64,000 nucleotides of DNA, taken from NCBI RefSeq assembly GCF_011759605.1, contig NZ_JAAOYX010000001.1:1612001-1676000 (forward strand), read 5' to 3'. The notes under the pieces are model-generated. The model worked only from the letters and a program-made list of their open reading frames with translations. It did not search any database and was not told where the DNA came from. This DNA is from Luteibacter sp. SG786 (GTDB lineage: Bacteria > Pseudomonadota > Gammaproteobacteria > Xanthomonadales > Rhodanobacteraceae). Below, one piece after another: positions 1 through 9,300 of the stretch. Position 1 is the first letter of the stretch. Every line of letters starts with the position of its first letter. A program made the position numbers and the translations under genes.

Positions 1-578
1 CCACCGAACACGAAGATGGCGACGAGGTAGGCGAGGCGCTGCAGGATGTTGTAACGGGCCGCTTCCTCGCCCACCGGATGGTGGAAGCGCAGGTGGTCGA
101 CGACCGAACGGCCGAAGCCGCGCCAGTCGTTCCGCGTGGGCACGAGGTCCCTGGCGAGATGCCGGCTGAAAAGGGACCAGCCCACGTACGCGATGCCGTT
201 GGCGACGAAGAGCCAGGCAAAGAAGAAGTGCCAGCGACGACCCATCGCGAGCCAGCCCGGCCCAGGAATCGTGGCCCAGGCGGGAAAGCCGCGCGACCGC
301 CACTGCCCGTTTACTTTGGAGGCGCCGAGGACGCCGGTGGTGTCGAACGCATGGCTGCCGATACGCGTGGTGCCGCGCGGCGCGCCCTGTGCATCGACAC
401 CGCCTTGCAGCGAAAACACCGCCTTGCCGGGGTCGGAACGCTGGCCCCAGTAGAGCGAAGGGTGTGCGTTGAAGATCTGCAAGCCGCTGCCGAGCAGCAC
501 GAACAGGCACACCACGTTGATCCAGTGCATCACGCGCACGGGCCAGCGGTGCCGATAGACGAGGCGTGTGTTGGGCAT
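1..578 (-). CDS. Cytochrome b/b6-domain membrane protein (partial)
   Basis: The reading frame runs off the left edge, so only the first 192 residues are present. It looks like a cytochrome b561/Ni-Fe-hydrogenase-type cytochrome b, a haem-b membrane anchor that passes electrons between quinones and a periplasmic partner. The N-terminus RHRWPVRVMHWINVV leads into a membrane helix (about residues 14-32) with a candidate haem ligand His18. A second helix starts at WHFFFAWLF with His117, and a third begins near residue 180. The ATG at 578 is the first possible start. The adjacent molybdenum-cofactor genes suggest that its partner, beyond the window, is a molybdopterin oxidoreductase; this is inference. 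Family assignment is good, the exact partner is not known. Confidence 0.72.
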   Translation of the reverse strand, partial: MPNTRLVYRHRWPVRVMHWINVVCLFVLLGSGLQIFNAHPSLYWGQRSDPGKAVFSLQGGVDAQGAPRGTTRIGSHAFDTTGVLGASKVNGQWRSRGFPAWATIPGPGWLAMGRRWHFFFAWLFVANGIAYVGWSLFSRHLARDLVPTRNDWRGFGRSVVDHLRFHHPVGEEAARYNILQRLAYLVAIFVFG

Positions 579-663
579 GGGATGCTCCGCGGCAGGCGAC
601 CTGAAGTATGACCGTGCGGGCGGATATTTTCTTGCAGGGTGTCTTCGAGCCCCGACCTGGACC

Positions 664-750
664 TGTAGGAGCCGCCATGGCGGCGAGAGGCCCACGAAGC
701 GGTGTAGCCGTGAGGCGCGCTCCCTCGCCGCCATGGCGGCTCCTACAGGG
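664..750. repeat. 87-bp REP/REPIN element, GTAGGAGCC type
   Basis: Two facing arms, TGTAGGAGCCGCCATGGCGG and its inverted counterpart ending CCTACA, enclose a short spacer, giving a strong stem-loop. A second copy of identical length and orientation lies at 25767-25853, with a similar interior (gaggcccacgaagc versus gaagcccacggagc). The right arm overlaps the 3' end of the MocA-like gene and supplies its last two codons and stop. Confidence 0.85.
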
Positions 751-1348
751 AAGCGCCCGCCGGATCGTCCAGCCGTCCGGCTGCGACGGCACGCCGAAGG
801 TCGGCCTCGTCGTCCAGATCGTCGCCGAGTTCGTCGGCGCGTACGCTACGCGGTGCCAGGTCGCGCCACAGATCGCGGAACCCCGCGTCGCCTTCGAGTT
901 CCATCCCTCGCGACAGCGTCGATGCGCGGAGAACCACCGGCACGCCTCGCGCGTCGCCGTAGCGGCTGACCGTGTCGCGGTCGTCCCCGTGTATCGCGAG
1001 CAGCGCGAGGAGGTGTCGAGCCTCGAGCGCCGGTTGATCTACCGCGGTGACGAGCGTCGGGCGCTCGCGGCCGGCCAGTTCCCCCGCCGCGAGGCGCAGG
1101 CTTGACGCCATGCCTGTGGACCAGAGTTCGTTGACCAGCACCTGCACGTCGAGGTCGCCCAGCGCCGCCGTCACTTCGTTGCAGTGCGCCCCCACCACCA
1201 CGATCGTCCGCTCCGGTTTCGTCGCAAGCACCAACCGGGCTACCCGGGCGACCAGTGCCTCGCCGTGGCGGGTAAGTAACTGCTTCGGCCGGCCGAGGCG
1301 GCGGCTGCCGCCGGCGGCGAGGATCACCGCGTCGTGGCCCGTATTCAT
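743..1348 (-). CDS. MocA-like molybdenum cofactor nucleotidyltransferase
   Basis: This 201-residue protein is an NTP-transferase-fold enzyme of the MocA/MobA group, which adds CMP or GMP to molybdopterin so that it suits xanthine-dehydrogenase or DMSO-reductase type enzymes. The N-terminal signature AVILAAGGSRRLGRPKQLL (nucleotide loop) and the downstream VDQPAL segment are seen directly; the DQP form is typical of MocA-like rather than MobA proteins. The ATG at 1348 overlaps the xdhC stop (ATGA), which favours it over an upstream start at 1375 and implies translational coupling. Its final Ser-Leu-stop is encoded inside a REP element. Because XdhC serves xanthine dehydrogenase, CMP transfer is likely, but the substrate is inferred. 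Confidence 0.82.
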   Translation of the reverse strand: MNTGHDAVILAAGGSRRLGRPKQLLTRHGEALVARVARLVLATKPERTIVVVGAHCNEVTAALGDLDVQVLVNELWSTGMASSLRLAAGELAGRERPTLVTAVDQPALEARHLLALLAIHGDDRDTVSRYGDARGVPVVLRASTLSRGMELEGDAGFRDLWRDLAPRSVRADELGDDLDDEADLRRAVAAGRLDDPAGASL

Positions 1349-2322
1349 TCCGCGCGTGCGCGGTCGCGCTGGCACACTTCGGCAAGGATCGACAAGGCAA
1401 TGCCGTGCGGCGTCTGTGCACCGATCGGCAGGCCCGCGGGCAGGCGGAGCCGATCGAAGGCTTCTTCCCTGATGCCCTCGTCGCGCAGACGCTGCATGCG
1501 CGCCTGGATCTTGTGCCGGCTGCCGAGTACGCCCACCGCGAAAGCCGGCGATGCCAGCGCATGCGATGCCACGGCGTGATCCACTTCCGCGTCGTGGCTG
1601 AGCGAATAGACGGCCGTACGGTCGTCGATGGCAAGTTGGGCCAGTGCCGCGGGAAGCGAGCGTGAGTCGTATCCCGCCAGCACCGCTCCGGGCGGCGGCG
1701 ACGCCGGCCCGTGAGGCCTAAGCAGCACGACTTCCACGCCGACGAGCGGTGCGAGACGCGCCACGGCTAAGGTCACCGGATCGCCCCCGACCACGACCAC
1801 CCGCAGCGGAGGACGATGGACCACCGCATAGGCGCCGCTGTCCGCGGGGACGACGCCGTCGCGGATCGACCATTCGCCCGTCGTGGCAGTGGAGAGCGCC
1901 GTGACGGTACGCCGCTCCCGTCGGGCGACACCGAGGGCATGCACGTAAGCAGCCGCTTCGCGAAGTTCGCGCACGAAGATCCCGATGCGCCCGCCGCAGC
2001 TGAGCTGGATATCGAGCACATCGCTGCCCACCCCGTAATCGAGCAGGCGCGGGCGGCGCTCCGCGAGCGCCATGGCCGCCTCGGCGGCGACGGCGGCTTC
2101 CACGCATCCCCCCGAGACATAACCGGCCACGGCGCCGTCGGCCGCAATGACCATCTCGCTGCCCAGCGGCCGCGGCGACGGCCCTTGCACGCTTACCAGG
2201 GTGGCCAGCGCCACGCGGCCCCGGTGGGCAAACTCGCGCAGCGATGCCAGCAGGTCTTCCACGAGGGCGTAGTCGGGCCAGGCAGGCCAGGCGGGAACGG
2301 TGGATGTGTCCAAGGCGCTCAT
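1345..2322 (-). CDS. xdhC: XdhC/CoxI family molybdenum cofactor insertion protein
   Basis: XdhC-family proteins bind molybdenum cofactor and deliver its sulfurated form to xanthine-dehydrogenase-type enzymes. The 325-residue product has the N-terminal XdhC_CoxI domain (VSVQGPSPRPLGSEMVI, then GYVSGGCVEAAV, about residues 35-75) and a C-terminal Rossmann-like XdhC_C domain (VVVVGGDPVTLAVARLAPL and later GVLGSRHKIQARM). It is divergent from moaA, with only 87 bp between the starts. Translation may begin at the ATG at 2322 or 36 bases upstream at 2358; 2322 gives the usual short N-terminus. It is coupled to the MocA-like gene by an ATGA overlap. No xanthine dehydrogenase subunits are in the window. 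Confidence 0.88.
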   Translation of the reverse strand: MSALDTSTVPAWPAWPDYALVEDLLASLREFAHRGRVALATLVSVQGPSPRPLGSEMVIAADGAVAGYVSGGCVEAAVAAEAAMALAERRPRLLDYGVGSDVLDIQLSCGGRIGIFVRELREAAAYVHALGVARRERRTVTALSTATTGEWSIRDGVVPADSGAYAVVHRPPLRVVVVGGDPVTLAVARLAPLVGVEVVLLRPHGPASPPPGAVLAGYDSRSLPAALAQLAIDDRTAVYSLSHDAEVDHAVASHALASPAFAVGVLGSRHKIQARMQRLRDEGIREEAFDRLRLPAGLPIGAQTPHGIALSILAEVCQRDRARAE

Positions 2323-2409
2323 GGCCGAAGTCTGGCACGATTGCGGCAGAAGGGGCATGACACGGCCGAAACACCCGTCTCACGCCCTCCGTGCTCTCCT
2401 AAGGCGACC

Positions 2410-3384
2410 ATGTCCCCACTCATCGACCGCCACGGACGTACCAAGCGCAAGCTGCGGATATCGCTCACCGACCGCTGCAACTTCCGTTGCACCTATTGCA
2501 TGCCGGAGCATCCGGACTGGCTCCCGCGAGCCAGTCTGTTGAAGCGCGACGAGATCGTCCGCCTTGCCGGGATATTCGTCGACCACGGCATCGAACAGAT
2601 CCGCCTTACCGGTGGCGAGCCGCTGCTCCGGCCCGACCTGCTCGATTGCGTGCGTGCCATCGACGCGCTTCGCGAGCGCGGGTTGTCGCGCCTGTCCATG
2701 ACCACCAATGCCTCGCGCATCGCCCCGAAGGCGCGCGAGCTGGTCGCGGCGGGTGTCGACGACTTCAACGTCAGCCTGGACGCCATCGATGCCGGCACGT
2801 TCCGCCGGCTGACCCGGCGCGAGATCTCCCCGGTGCTCGACGGCATCGACGCCCTCGCCGATGCAGGGGCCAGGGTGAAACTGAATGCGGTGGTGATCCG
2901 CGGCGACAACGAACAGGACATTGTGCCGTTGCTCGAATGGGCGATGGCGCGCGGTTTGCCGCTGCGCTACATCGAATACATGCCGCTCGACGCGCCGGGG
3001 CATTGGAAGCGCGACGCCGTGGTGTCGGAGGCCGAGATACTGACCGCCATCGGCCAATCGCACAGGGTGGAGGCGCAGCCGCGCGGCAACGAGCCGGCCA
3101 CGCCTTACCTCGTCGACGGCCACTATTCGCTCGGTGTCATTTCCACCGTCTCCAACCCGTTCTGTTCCACCTGCGACCGGCTGCGCCTTACCGCGACGGG
3201 CGAGCTCTTCACCTGCCTGTTCTCCCCGGTGGGCATGCCGTTGGGCGCTCGCCTGCGCGAAGGGGCCGACGATGCGGCGCTCGCGGCGCAGGTCGTCAAG
3301 GCCGTGTGGCTGAAGGACGCCGGCTATGCTTCGCGGCCCGGGCCGGTGGACCGCCCGTTGACCATGCATGCCATGGGCGGTTGA
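2410..3384 (+). CDS. moaA: GTP 3',8-cyclase MoaA
   Basis: MoaA is the radical-SAM enzyme that starts molybdopterin synthesis by converting GTP to 3',8-cyclo-GTP in the cytosol. The 324-residue product has the radical-SAM CX3CX2C cluster (Cys23, Cys27, Cys30 in DRCNFRCTYC) and the second C-terminal cluster Cys252, Cys255 and Cys269, and it ends in the conserved Gly-Gly. The ATG at 2410 is preceded by AAGG at suitable spacing; upstream in-frame codons belong to antisense xdhC sequence and are rejected. It leads the operon moaA-moaD-moaE-moaCB-moeA. I see no molybdenum-cofactor riboswitch in the short gap to xdhC. Confidence 0.96.
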   Translation: MSPLIDRHGRTKRKLRISLTDRCNFRCTYCMPEHPDWLPRASLLKRDEIVRLAGIFVDHGIEQIRLTGGEPLLRPDLLDCVRAIDALRERGLSRLSMTTNASRIAPKARELVAAGVDDFNVSLDAIDAGTFRRLTRREISPVLDGIDALADAGARVKLNAVVIRGDNEQDIVPLLEWAMARGLPLRYIEYMPLDAPGHWKRDAVVSEAEILTAIGQSHRVEAQPRGNEPATPYLVDGHYSLGVISTVSNPFCSTCDRLRLTATGELFTCLFSPVGMPLGARLREGADDAALAAQVVKAVWLKDAGYASRPGPVDRPLTMHAMGG

Positions 3385-3406
3385 TCCGCCCTTTGCCAGG
3401 ATGCCC

Positions 3407-3658
3407 ATGAAACCGATCGTTTTCGAACTCTTCGCCAACCTCGAAAGGCTGGCCGGCACGAAGGAATGCCGTATCGATGCCGACGGCGGCGTCGCCACCA
3501 TCGGCGATGCACTCGCCGTGCTGGCGCGCGCACACCCCGAACTTGCGGGTTCCCTCGAACGCTGTGCCTGCGTCTCGGGCGACACCATCGTCCGCCGCGC
3601 CGACGCCGTGCCTGCGGACGGCCGCATCGCGTTGCTGCCACCGGTCGCGGGAGGTTGA
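3407..3658 (+). CDS. moaD: Molybdopterin synthase small subunit MoaD
   Basis: MoaD is the ubiquitin-like sulfur carrier whose C-terminal thiocarboxylate donates sulfur to form the molybdopterin dithiolene. The 83-residue product has the beta-grasp pattern (IVFELFANLERLAG, then RIALLPPVAGG) and the obligatory C-terminal Gly-Gly. Two ATGs are close together at 3401 and 3407; the second is preferred because CAGG lies six bases upstream of it. The gene follows moaA after 22 bases and precedes moaE by two bases, as expected for the two synthase subunits. Confidence 0.92.
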   Translation: MKPIVFELFANLERLAGTKECRIDADGGVATIGDALAVLARAHPELAGSLERCACVSGDTIVRRADAVPADGRIALLPPVAGG

Positions 3659-3660
3659 GC

Positions 3661-4146
3661 ATGAACCGCATCTTTCTTTCCCATGAGCCGGTGGCCGTCG
3701 AGCCTCTGCTCGAACTGAACGCCCATCCGGAGTGCGGCGGCCTTGCACTGTTCGTCGGCACGGTACGCGACCACCACGAGGGGCGCTCGGTGCGCCATCT
3801 CAAGTACACGGCGCACGAGCCCCTGGCGGCGAAGGTGATCCGCGACGTGGAGCACGCCACGCGCGAGCGCTACGGCGTACCGTATGTGCGCATCGTGCAT
3901 CGTCTGGGCGACCTTACCATCGGCGACATCGCCATCGTCTGCGTGGTGCGCGCACCGCATCGCGCGGAGGCCTTCGATGCCTGCCGCTATGCGGTGGATG
4001 CGGTGAAGCACGGCGCGCCCATATGGAAGGAGGAGTTCTACACGGATGGCAGCAGCGCCTTCGTGGAAGGCTGTTGTATCCGGGACGACCTGGACGAGCC
4101 CGCCACGGCGTCGCATCGTCACCACTCTCATGCGAGCCACGGATGA
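3661..4146 (+). CDS. moaE: Molybdopterin synthase catalytic subunit MoaE
   Basis: MoaE is the large subunit of molybdopterin synthase and transfers sulfur from MoaD to cyclic pyranopterin monophosphate. The 161-residue sequence carries the family landmarks GALALFVGTVR-like (GGLALFVGTVRDHHEG), LKYTAHEPLA and the active-site lysine region HGAPIWKEEFY. GGGAGG sits just before the ATG at 3661. The last ten residues, HRHHSHASHG, form a histidine-rich tail beyond the usual end of the fold; it might bind metal or mean nothing. The stop codon overlaps the start of moaCB (ATGA). Confidence 0.95.
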   Translation: MNRIFLSHEPVAVEPLLELNAHPECGGLALFVGTVRDHHEGRSVRHLKYTAHEPLAAKVIRDVEHATRERYGVPYVRIVHRLGDLTIGDIAIVCVVRAPHRAEAFDACRYAVDAVKHGAPIWKEEFYTDGSSAFVEGCCIRDDLDEPATASHRHHSHASHG

Positions 4147-5081
4147 AAGACGTCAGCCAGAAACCGGATTCCCTGCGCGTCGCGCGCGCCACGGCCACGC
4201 TCCATGCTCCTGCCACGTGCATCGCACTGCTGCGCAGCGGCGACACGGAGAAAGGCGATCCGCTCAAGACCGCGCGCGTGGCGGGCATCCTCGCGGCGAA
4301 ACGTACGGATGAACTGATTCCGCTGTGCCATCCGCTGCCGATCCACCGCGCCGACGTGCATTACGAACTCGGCGAGACCTCCGTGCGCGTCCTCACCGAG
4401 GTGCAGACAATCGGCCCTACCGGCGTGGAGATGGAAGCGCTGACGGCGGCAAGCCTTGCGGCGCTCACCCTCTACGACATGCTGAAGCCGTATGCGGAGC
4501 CGGACGAGCTGCACATCGAGGACTGCCGCCTCGAGCGGAAGACAGGCGGCAAATCGCACTATCGGCGCACGCTCGCACAGGTGCGCAGCGCGGCGGTCGT
4601 GGTGCTGTCGGACACCGTCGCGAGCGGCGCGAAGACCGACACCGCGGGCGCTTATGTTCGGGACGCGCTCATGGAGGCCGGTTTCGATCCGGTGGAATAC
4701 GCCGTGATCGCCGATGACGCATCGGTACTTGGCAATCTGCTGCAGTCGCTGGTCGAAGGCGGTATATCGCTTGTGATCACCGTTGGCGGCACCGGGTTGG
4801 GCCCGCGGGACATCACGGTGGACACCGTGCGTCCCCTGCTGGACGTGGAGATTCCCGGCATCATGGAAACCGCGCGCGCCTTCGGCCAGAAGCGCATGCC
4901 GTTCGCCATGCTCTCGCGTGGCGTGGCCGGCTACGTGCGCGACACCCTCGTCGTGACCTTTCCCGGCAGCCGGGGCGGAGCGAGCGAGTCCCTCGCGGCG
5001 ACCCTGCCGGGCTTGATCCACCTGCTGGAAACCGGCCGTGCCGGAGGCAGGCATCCGGGCGGCTACGGGGAGTCGGCCTGA
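4143..5081 (+). CDS. moaCB: Bifunctional MoaC-MoaB fusion
   Basis: One 312-residue protein joins cyclic pyranopterin monophosphate synthase (MoaC, about 1-145) to a MoaB/MogA-like molybdopterin adenylyltransferase domain (about 148-300). MoaC landmarks are EKGDP (Lys37), LIPLCHPL (His63), GVEMEAL (Glu96, Glu98) and YDMLK (Asp112), matching the E. coli catalytic Lys51, His77 and Asp128. The MoaB half has VITVGGTGLGPRDIT and VTFPGSRGG. The N-terminus begins at MKDVSQK, about 14 residues shorter than E. coli MoaC. The start overlaps the moaE stop and its own stop overlaps the moeA start (TGATG). Fusions of this kind are known in Xanthomonadales; the two halves carry out non-consecutive steps of the pathway. 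Confidence 0.93.
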   Translation: MKDVSQKPDSLRVARATATLHAPATCIALLRSGDTEKGDPLKTARVAGILAAKRTDELIPLCHPLPIHRADVHYELGETSVRVLTEVQTIGPTGVEMEALTAASLAALTLYDMLKPYAEPDELHIEDCRLERKTGGKSHYRRTLAQVRSAAVVVLSDTVASGAKTDTAGAYVRDALMEAGFDPVEYAVIADDASVLGNLLQSLVEGGISLVITVGGTGLGPRDITVDTVRPLLDVEIPGIMETARAFGQKRMPFAMLSRGVAGYVRDTLVVTFPGSRGGASESLAATLPGLIHLLETGRAGGRHPGGYGESA

Positions 5082-6271
5082 TGCCCCTCCTTCCCCTGTC
5101 GGACGCGCTGTCGCGGTACCGCTCCAGCGTGCGCGCGCTTCCGACCCAGCGCGTGCCGCTGGAACTGGCGCTGGGGTCCGTGCTCGCGGAGGCGCCCAAG
5201 GCGCGTATTTCGCTGCCTCGGTTCACGCAGAGCGCCATGGACGGCTATGCCGTGCGGGCCGCCGACGGTCTTTCACCGCGTACGCTCATCGGCACCGCGG
5301 CCGCCGGCACGCCCGCCGGGGTCACGGTGGGGGCGGGGCAAGCCGTGCGCATCCTCACCGGCGGATTGCTCCCGGCAGGCGCCGACGCGGTGGCCCGCCA
5401 GGAGATCGTCGAGCGGACCGGTGAGGGCATCGTGCTGCGCGAAGCGGTGCGGAAGGGCGAGGCTGTCCGCTACGAAGGCGAGGAACTGGTGGCCGGAACG
5501 GCACTCGCGGAGCCCGGAAAGAGAATCGGTGCCGGACTGCTCGCCGCCCTCGCCATGGCGGGCGTCGACACGGTGGAGGTCTATCGCCGGCCGCGTGTGG
5601 CGGTGCTGGTGACGGGCGACGAAATCCGCCGCGTCGGCGAGCCCCTCGAGCCCGGCCACGTCTACGATGCGAACGGCCCGCTGCTGCGCGCGTGGTTCGT
5701 CGAGAACGGGTACGGGGAGCCCGTGATCGCCTATGTAAGGGACGACGAGGCTGCGCTCGAGGAGGCCATGAGCGCTGCGCTCGACAGCGCCGACCTGATC
5801 GTGACCAGCGGTGGCGTATCGGTGGGCGATCGCGACTTCGTCCCGCTCGTGGCCGATCGCCTGGGCGTGCGCCAGATCTTCTGGAAGGTGGCGCAGAAGC
5901 CGGGCAAGCCGCTGTGGTTCGGCATGCGCGACGGCAAGGTCCTTCTCGGCATGCCGGGCAATCCGGGTGCGGTGCTGGTGTGCCTCGCGGTGCATGCCCG
6001 CGCCATCCTGGCGCAGATGGAAGGCGAAACCTCCGAAAAACCCGACTGGCGCGCCGGGGTGCTGGCGTCACCGGTGGACGCCGATCCTCATCGCGACAGG
6101 CTCGTGCGCATGGGCGTCAACACGACAGGCAGCACGACCGTATTGGAACTCCTGCCGCGGCAGGAATCGCACATGCTCAGCAACCTAGCCTCGGCACATG
6201 CCCTGGTCTGGTTGCCCGCCCGCGACGTCGGCTTCGGCGCGGGCGAGAGGGTTCTCTGGCTCACCCTATGA
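5081..6271 (+). CDS. moeA: Molybdopterin molybdenumtransferase MoeA
   Basis: MoeA inserts molybdate into adenylylated molybdopterin, releasing active cofactor. The 396-residue product shows the MoeA N-terminal pattern (LPRFTQSAMDGYAVRAADG), the central MogA-like domain (VAVLVTGDEI, then VTSGGVSVGDRDFVP, and LLGMPGNPGAVLV) and the small C-terminal barrel. It is translationally coupled to moaCB through TGATG and ends the operon. The convergent Ig-repeat gene begins its 3' end 38 bases later, with no obvious terminator between them. Confidence 0.95.
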   Translation: MPLLPLSDALSRYRSSVRALPTQRVPLELALGSVLAEAPKARISLPRFTQSAMDGYAVRAADGLSPRTLIGTAAAGTPAGVTVGAGQAVRILTGGLLPAGADAVARQEIVERTGEGIVLREAVRKGEAVRYEGEELVAGTALAEPGKRIGAGLLAALAMAGVDTVEVYRRPRVAVLVTGDEIRRVGEPLEPGHVYDANGPLLRAWFVENGYGEPVIAYVRDDEAALEEAMSAALDSADLIVTSGGVSVGDRDFVPLVADRLGVRQIFWKVAQKPGKPLWFGMRDGKVLLGMPGNPGAVLVCLAVHARAILAQMEGETSEKPDWRAGVLASPVDADPHRDRLVRMGVNTTGSTTVLELLPRQESHMLSNLASAHALVWLPARDVGFGAGERVLWLTL

Positions 6272-6309
6272 CGTGGTCTGCCGACAAGGCGTCGAACCGC
6301 GACTCGTGA

Positions 6310-9300
6310 TCATCGATAGACACTCAGCGATGAATGGGAGAAGGCCTTGAGTTCATATTGCGCGTATCCAGTCGCGACATTGACCGTAAGCGCGTCGGCG
6401 GTCCTTGCGTCCGCAGTCCACCAGACGATTTCTGGGCGCGGCCACGCCGGCGCCCAATTGGGCCTGATCTTCCAGTTCATCTCGTCGCCTGTCGGCAGAT
6501 GTCCGCCAGGTCGTTGATACTGGATGGCGCCGTTCCAGATGAAGTCGCCGATGTATTCCATGAGCCATGCGTTGGTAACGGTGACGGAATAGCTGGCGGT
6601 CTGATTGTCCGAGTCCGTGACCGTGATGGTGGCAGTACCGTTCCTCCGTGCGCGAACAACACCCGCTGCGGTCACACGTGCGACGTCGGTATTGGAGGAC
6701 GTGTAGGTATAGGGCGGAGAGCCGCCGGAGGCGGGCCGATCGACAAAGCTGTTTTCATACCACACGGGAGACAGGGGCAAGCCCGGATCGCTCCATGCGA
6801 AGCATAGGCCGGGCAGCGTGACGGGCGTGGGGTCGATCGTCAGCGGCTGTTCCACCGTTACTCGCCACACGGCAGATTCCGGATTGCTGCCGTAGAGCCC
6901 TCTGGCCTTGAAGTTGTGCGCACCCACGGCAAGACCCGAAAGGGTTAGGGACCACGCGCCGCTCCCATTCACCGTGGCGTTGCCCTTCGACGTCGCGCCG
7001 TCAAGGATCTGTACCTGCTGGTTGGGTTGGGCGGTGCCGCTCAGGGTGAGGGTGGTATCCGTGGTGGACCCGCCGTTGGCCACTGCGTTGCCGTCAGAAT
7101 CGCGCACGCCGGTGATGTTCGGGACGATCGCGGGCACCTTGGCGAGGGTGTACTGCCGCTGAGGGAACAGCACGTCAGGCTCTTCCGAAAATGCGACGAA
7201 GCCCACCGAAGCCACCACCGTCATCGTCGAGTTGTCGTCGAGGGCTTCCAGGTCGGTGCGCGCCAGGGCCACGTCGAGTCCGGCGGTAACCTCGCCGGAG
7301 GTCACCGGGGAGGCCGTGCGCAGCCATATCGTTGTGGTCTGGCCGCCGGCGATGCCGCGCACTTCCAGCCAGACGCTCTGACCAACCGCGATCAACGGCC
7401 AGGGCGCAACGGTGACGGCGGCGTTGCCGGTGAAGGTGCCGAGGTCGACCTTGCCTCCGCTGGCCTGGGGGATGACCGGGGTCGGCAGGCGGGAATCGCC
7501 GTCGGTAAAGCGCAGCACCTGCAGCGACAGGTCTTGCGAGGGATAGGGTACGGTGTCGCGCACGACGATGTAGCTCACCGTGACGGTCCGGCCCAGATAG
7601 AGAGCGACCTGGGCGGCGGGAACGGTGAAGACGAGCGCCTCGTTGCCTGCCTTGGGCGGGGTTTCATAGGTGCCGAACTGCACGCGCACCTGATCGGTGG
7701 CCTGCAGGGGCGGGGAGAGGGTGGGCACGCGCACGGTGACCCCGTCGGCGGCATCGACCGGATCGAGCGTGCCGCTCGATGCCTCGTCCACACCGGGCGG
7801 GGGCAGTGCGCCCAGCCCGGCGCCGACGTGCAAGGACAGCGGATCGGAGCGGCCCTTGCCCTCGACGGTGTATTCGACCTCGACGTCGGCGTCGACGTTG
7901 CCGTCGACGAAAGGTGTCTTGGGGACGAAGAAGCTGACGCGGCTGCCGTGGGCGGTGAGGGTTTCGGTATAGGGCGTGGTGTCTTTCGTGCCGATCCAGC
8001 TCACGGTGACACGATCGTTGGCGACGACGCCGTCGACATCGACGCGCACGCCGATCAGGGGATCGACCTTGGCCGGATCGAGTTGGCCGTTCTCGGCCTC
8101 GGGCACGCTGGGCGGCGGCAGATTGGTCGACGAGCCCAGAATGCGGTAGGTGCGTTCGGGCGACGGAAGGGCGCCGTTGCCCTCCTTGCGTCGGCGCAGC
8201 CGCCGGCCGCCGTCCATGACGAAGGTATCCACGGTATAGGCGAAGGTGGCCGTACTGCCGGCGAGCAAGGCGATCTTCCCGGCCGGGATGAGGAAGCTCA
8301 AGGGGAAGGGCGTGTTGTCGCCGATGTCGCGGTAGTCCTGATGACCGACCGGGACGTCGCCGGTGGTGGTGCCGTACATCTCGAGGGTGACGCGGGTGCC
8401 GGGAACGATCAGCGGGTTGGCCGACACGCTGGCGTGGGCGCCGTTGGTGACGTGGGCCGGGTCGATGGTATCGCCGACCGCCTCGTCCACCGAGGGCGGC
8501 GCCAATTGGGCTGCCTCGCCGATGACCGAGAGGCGACGCAGGGACGAAGGAGGAAGGGAGGCCCCGCCGCGCACGACGGTATAGCCGACGGCGCACGCGC
8601 CTTGGATCAGGGGCGGAAACAAGCGGTTGGGCAGGACAAAGAGTAAGGGGCGCCCTGCGACGGTCACGGTCTGCGGAGGGGGGGTGTACTCGGTGGCCGA
8701 GCCCTCGGCGGTCGTGCCCAGGAACTTCGCGGTGACCACATCGCCGACCTGGAGGAGGCTGTGGACCTCGGCGGTGGCATCGCCGCCGGCCAGGGCCCGG
8801 ACGTCGATGACTTCGCCCGCATCGCCGACGGTCGGGTCGACCCAGGGAGGCGGCAGGGCATCGGGCGCTTCCACGTCCACGTTGGTGGGCGGTGCGAACA
8901 GCGACCAGTTACCGACAACATCAAAGATATGGTAAGTGACCTCCACCTTGCTACCGGAGCCGCCCTTGTCGATCATCGCGCGGTCGACGGTAAAGGGGGG
9001 CACGTCCGCCTCCGGATCGATCACGTCGTAGGTCATCTCATTGCCGGCCAGGCCCCAGCGGAGGATCAGCCGGTCGCCTTCGTCGATGTTGTCCCAGGCC
9101 GGCACGGTGACGATCGCGGTGACGGTGTCGTTGTCGATGAGCATGGGCTCGACCGTGGGCGCCGCGAGGTTCTCGTTGCGATGGGTGGTGTCGGCCACCG
9201 GATCCAGACCGCCGGGCACGCTCAGCTTCAGGCGGACCGCTTCAGGGGGCGAGGACACCGGTATGCCGAGCTGATTGACGACCTGGGCCACCACCTCGTA

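Noticed and set aside
2323..2409. Molybdenum cofactor riboswitch before moaA
   Set aside because: Only 87 bases lie between the divergent starts and no long conserved fold is apparent.
2380..4140. 586-residue minus-strand open frame
   Set aside because: Antisense to moaA, moaD and moaE, all supported by motifs.
7027..8646. 539-residue plus-strand open frame
   Set aside because: Antisense shadow of the Ig-repeat gene; Gly/Arg/Asp-rich with no recognisable motifs.
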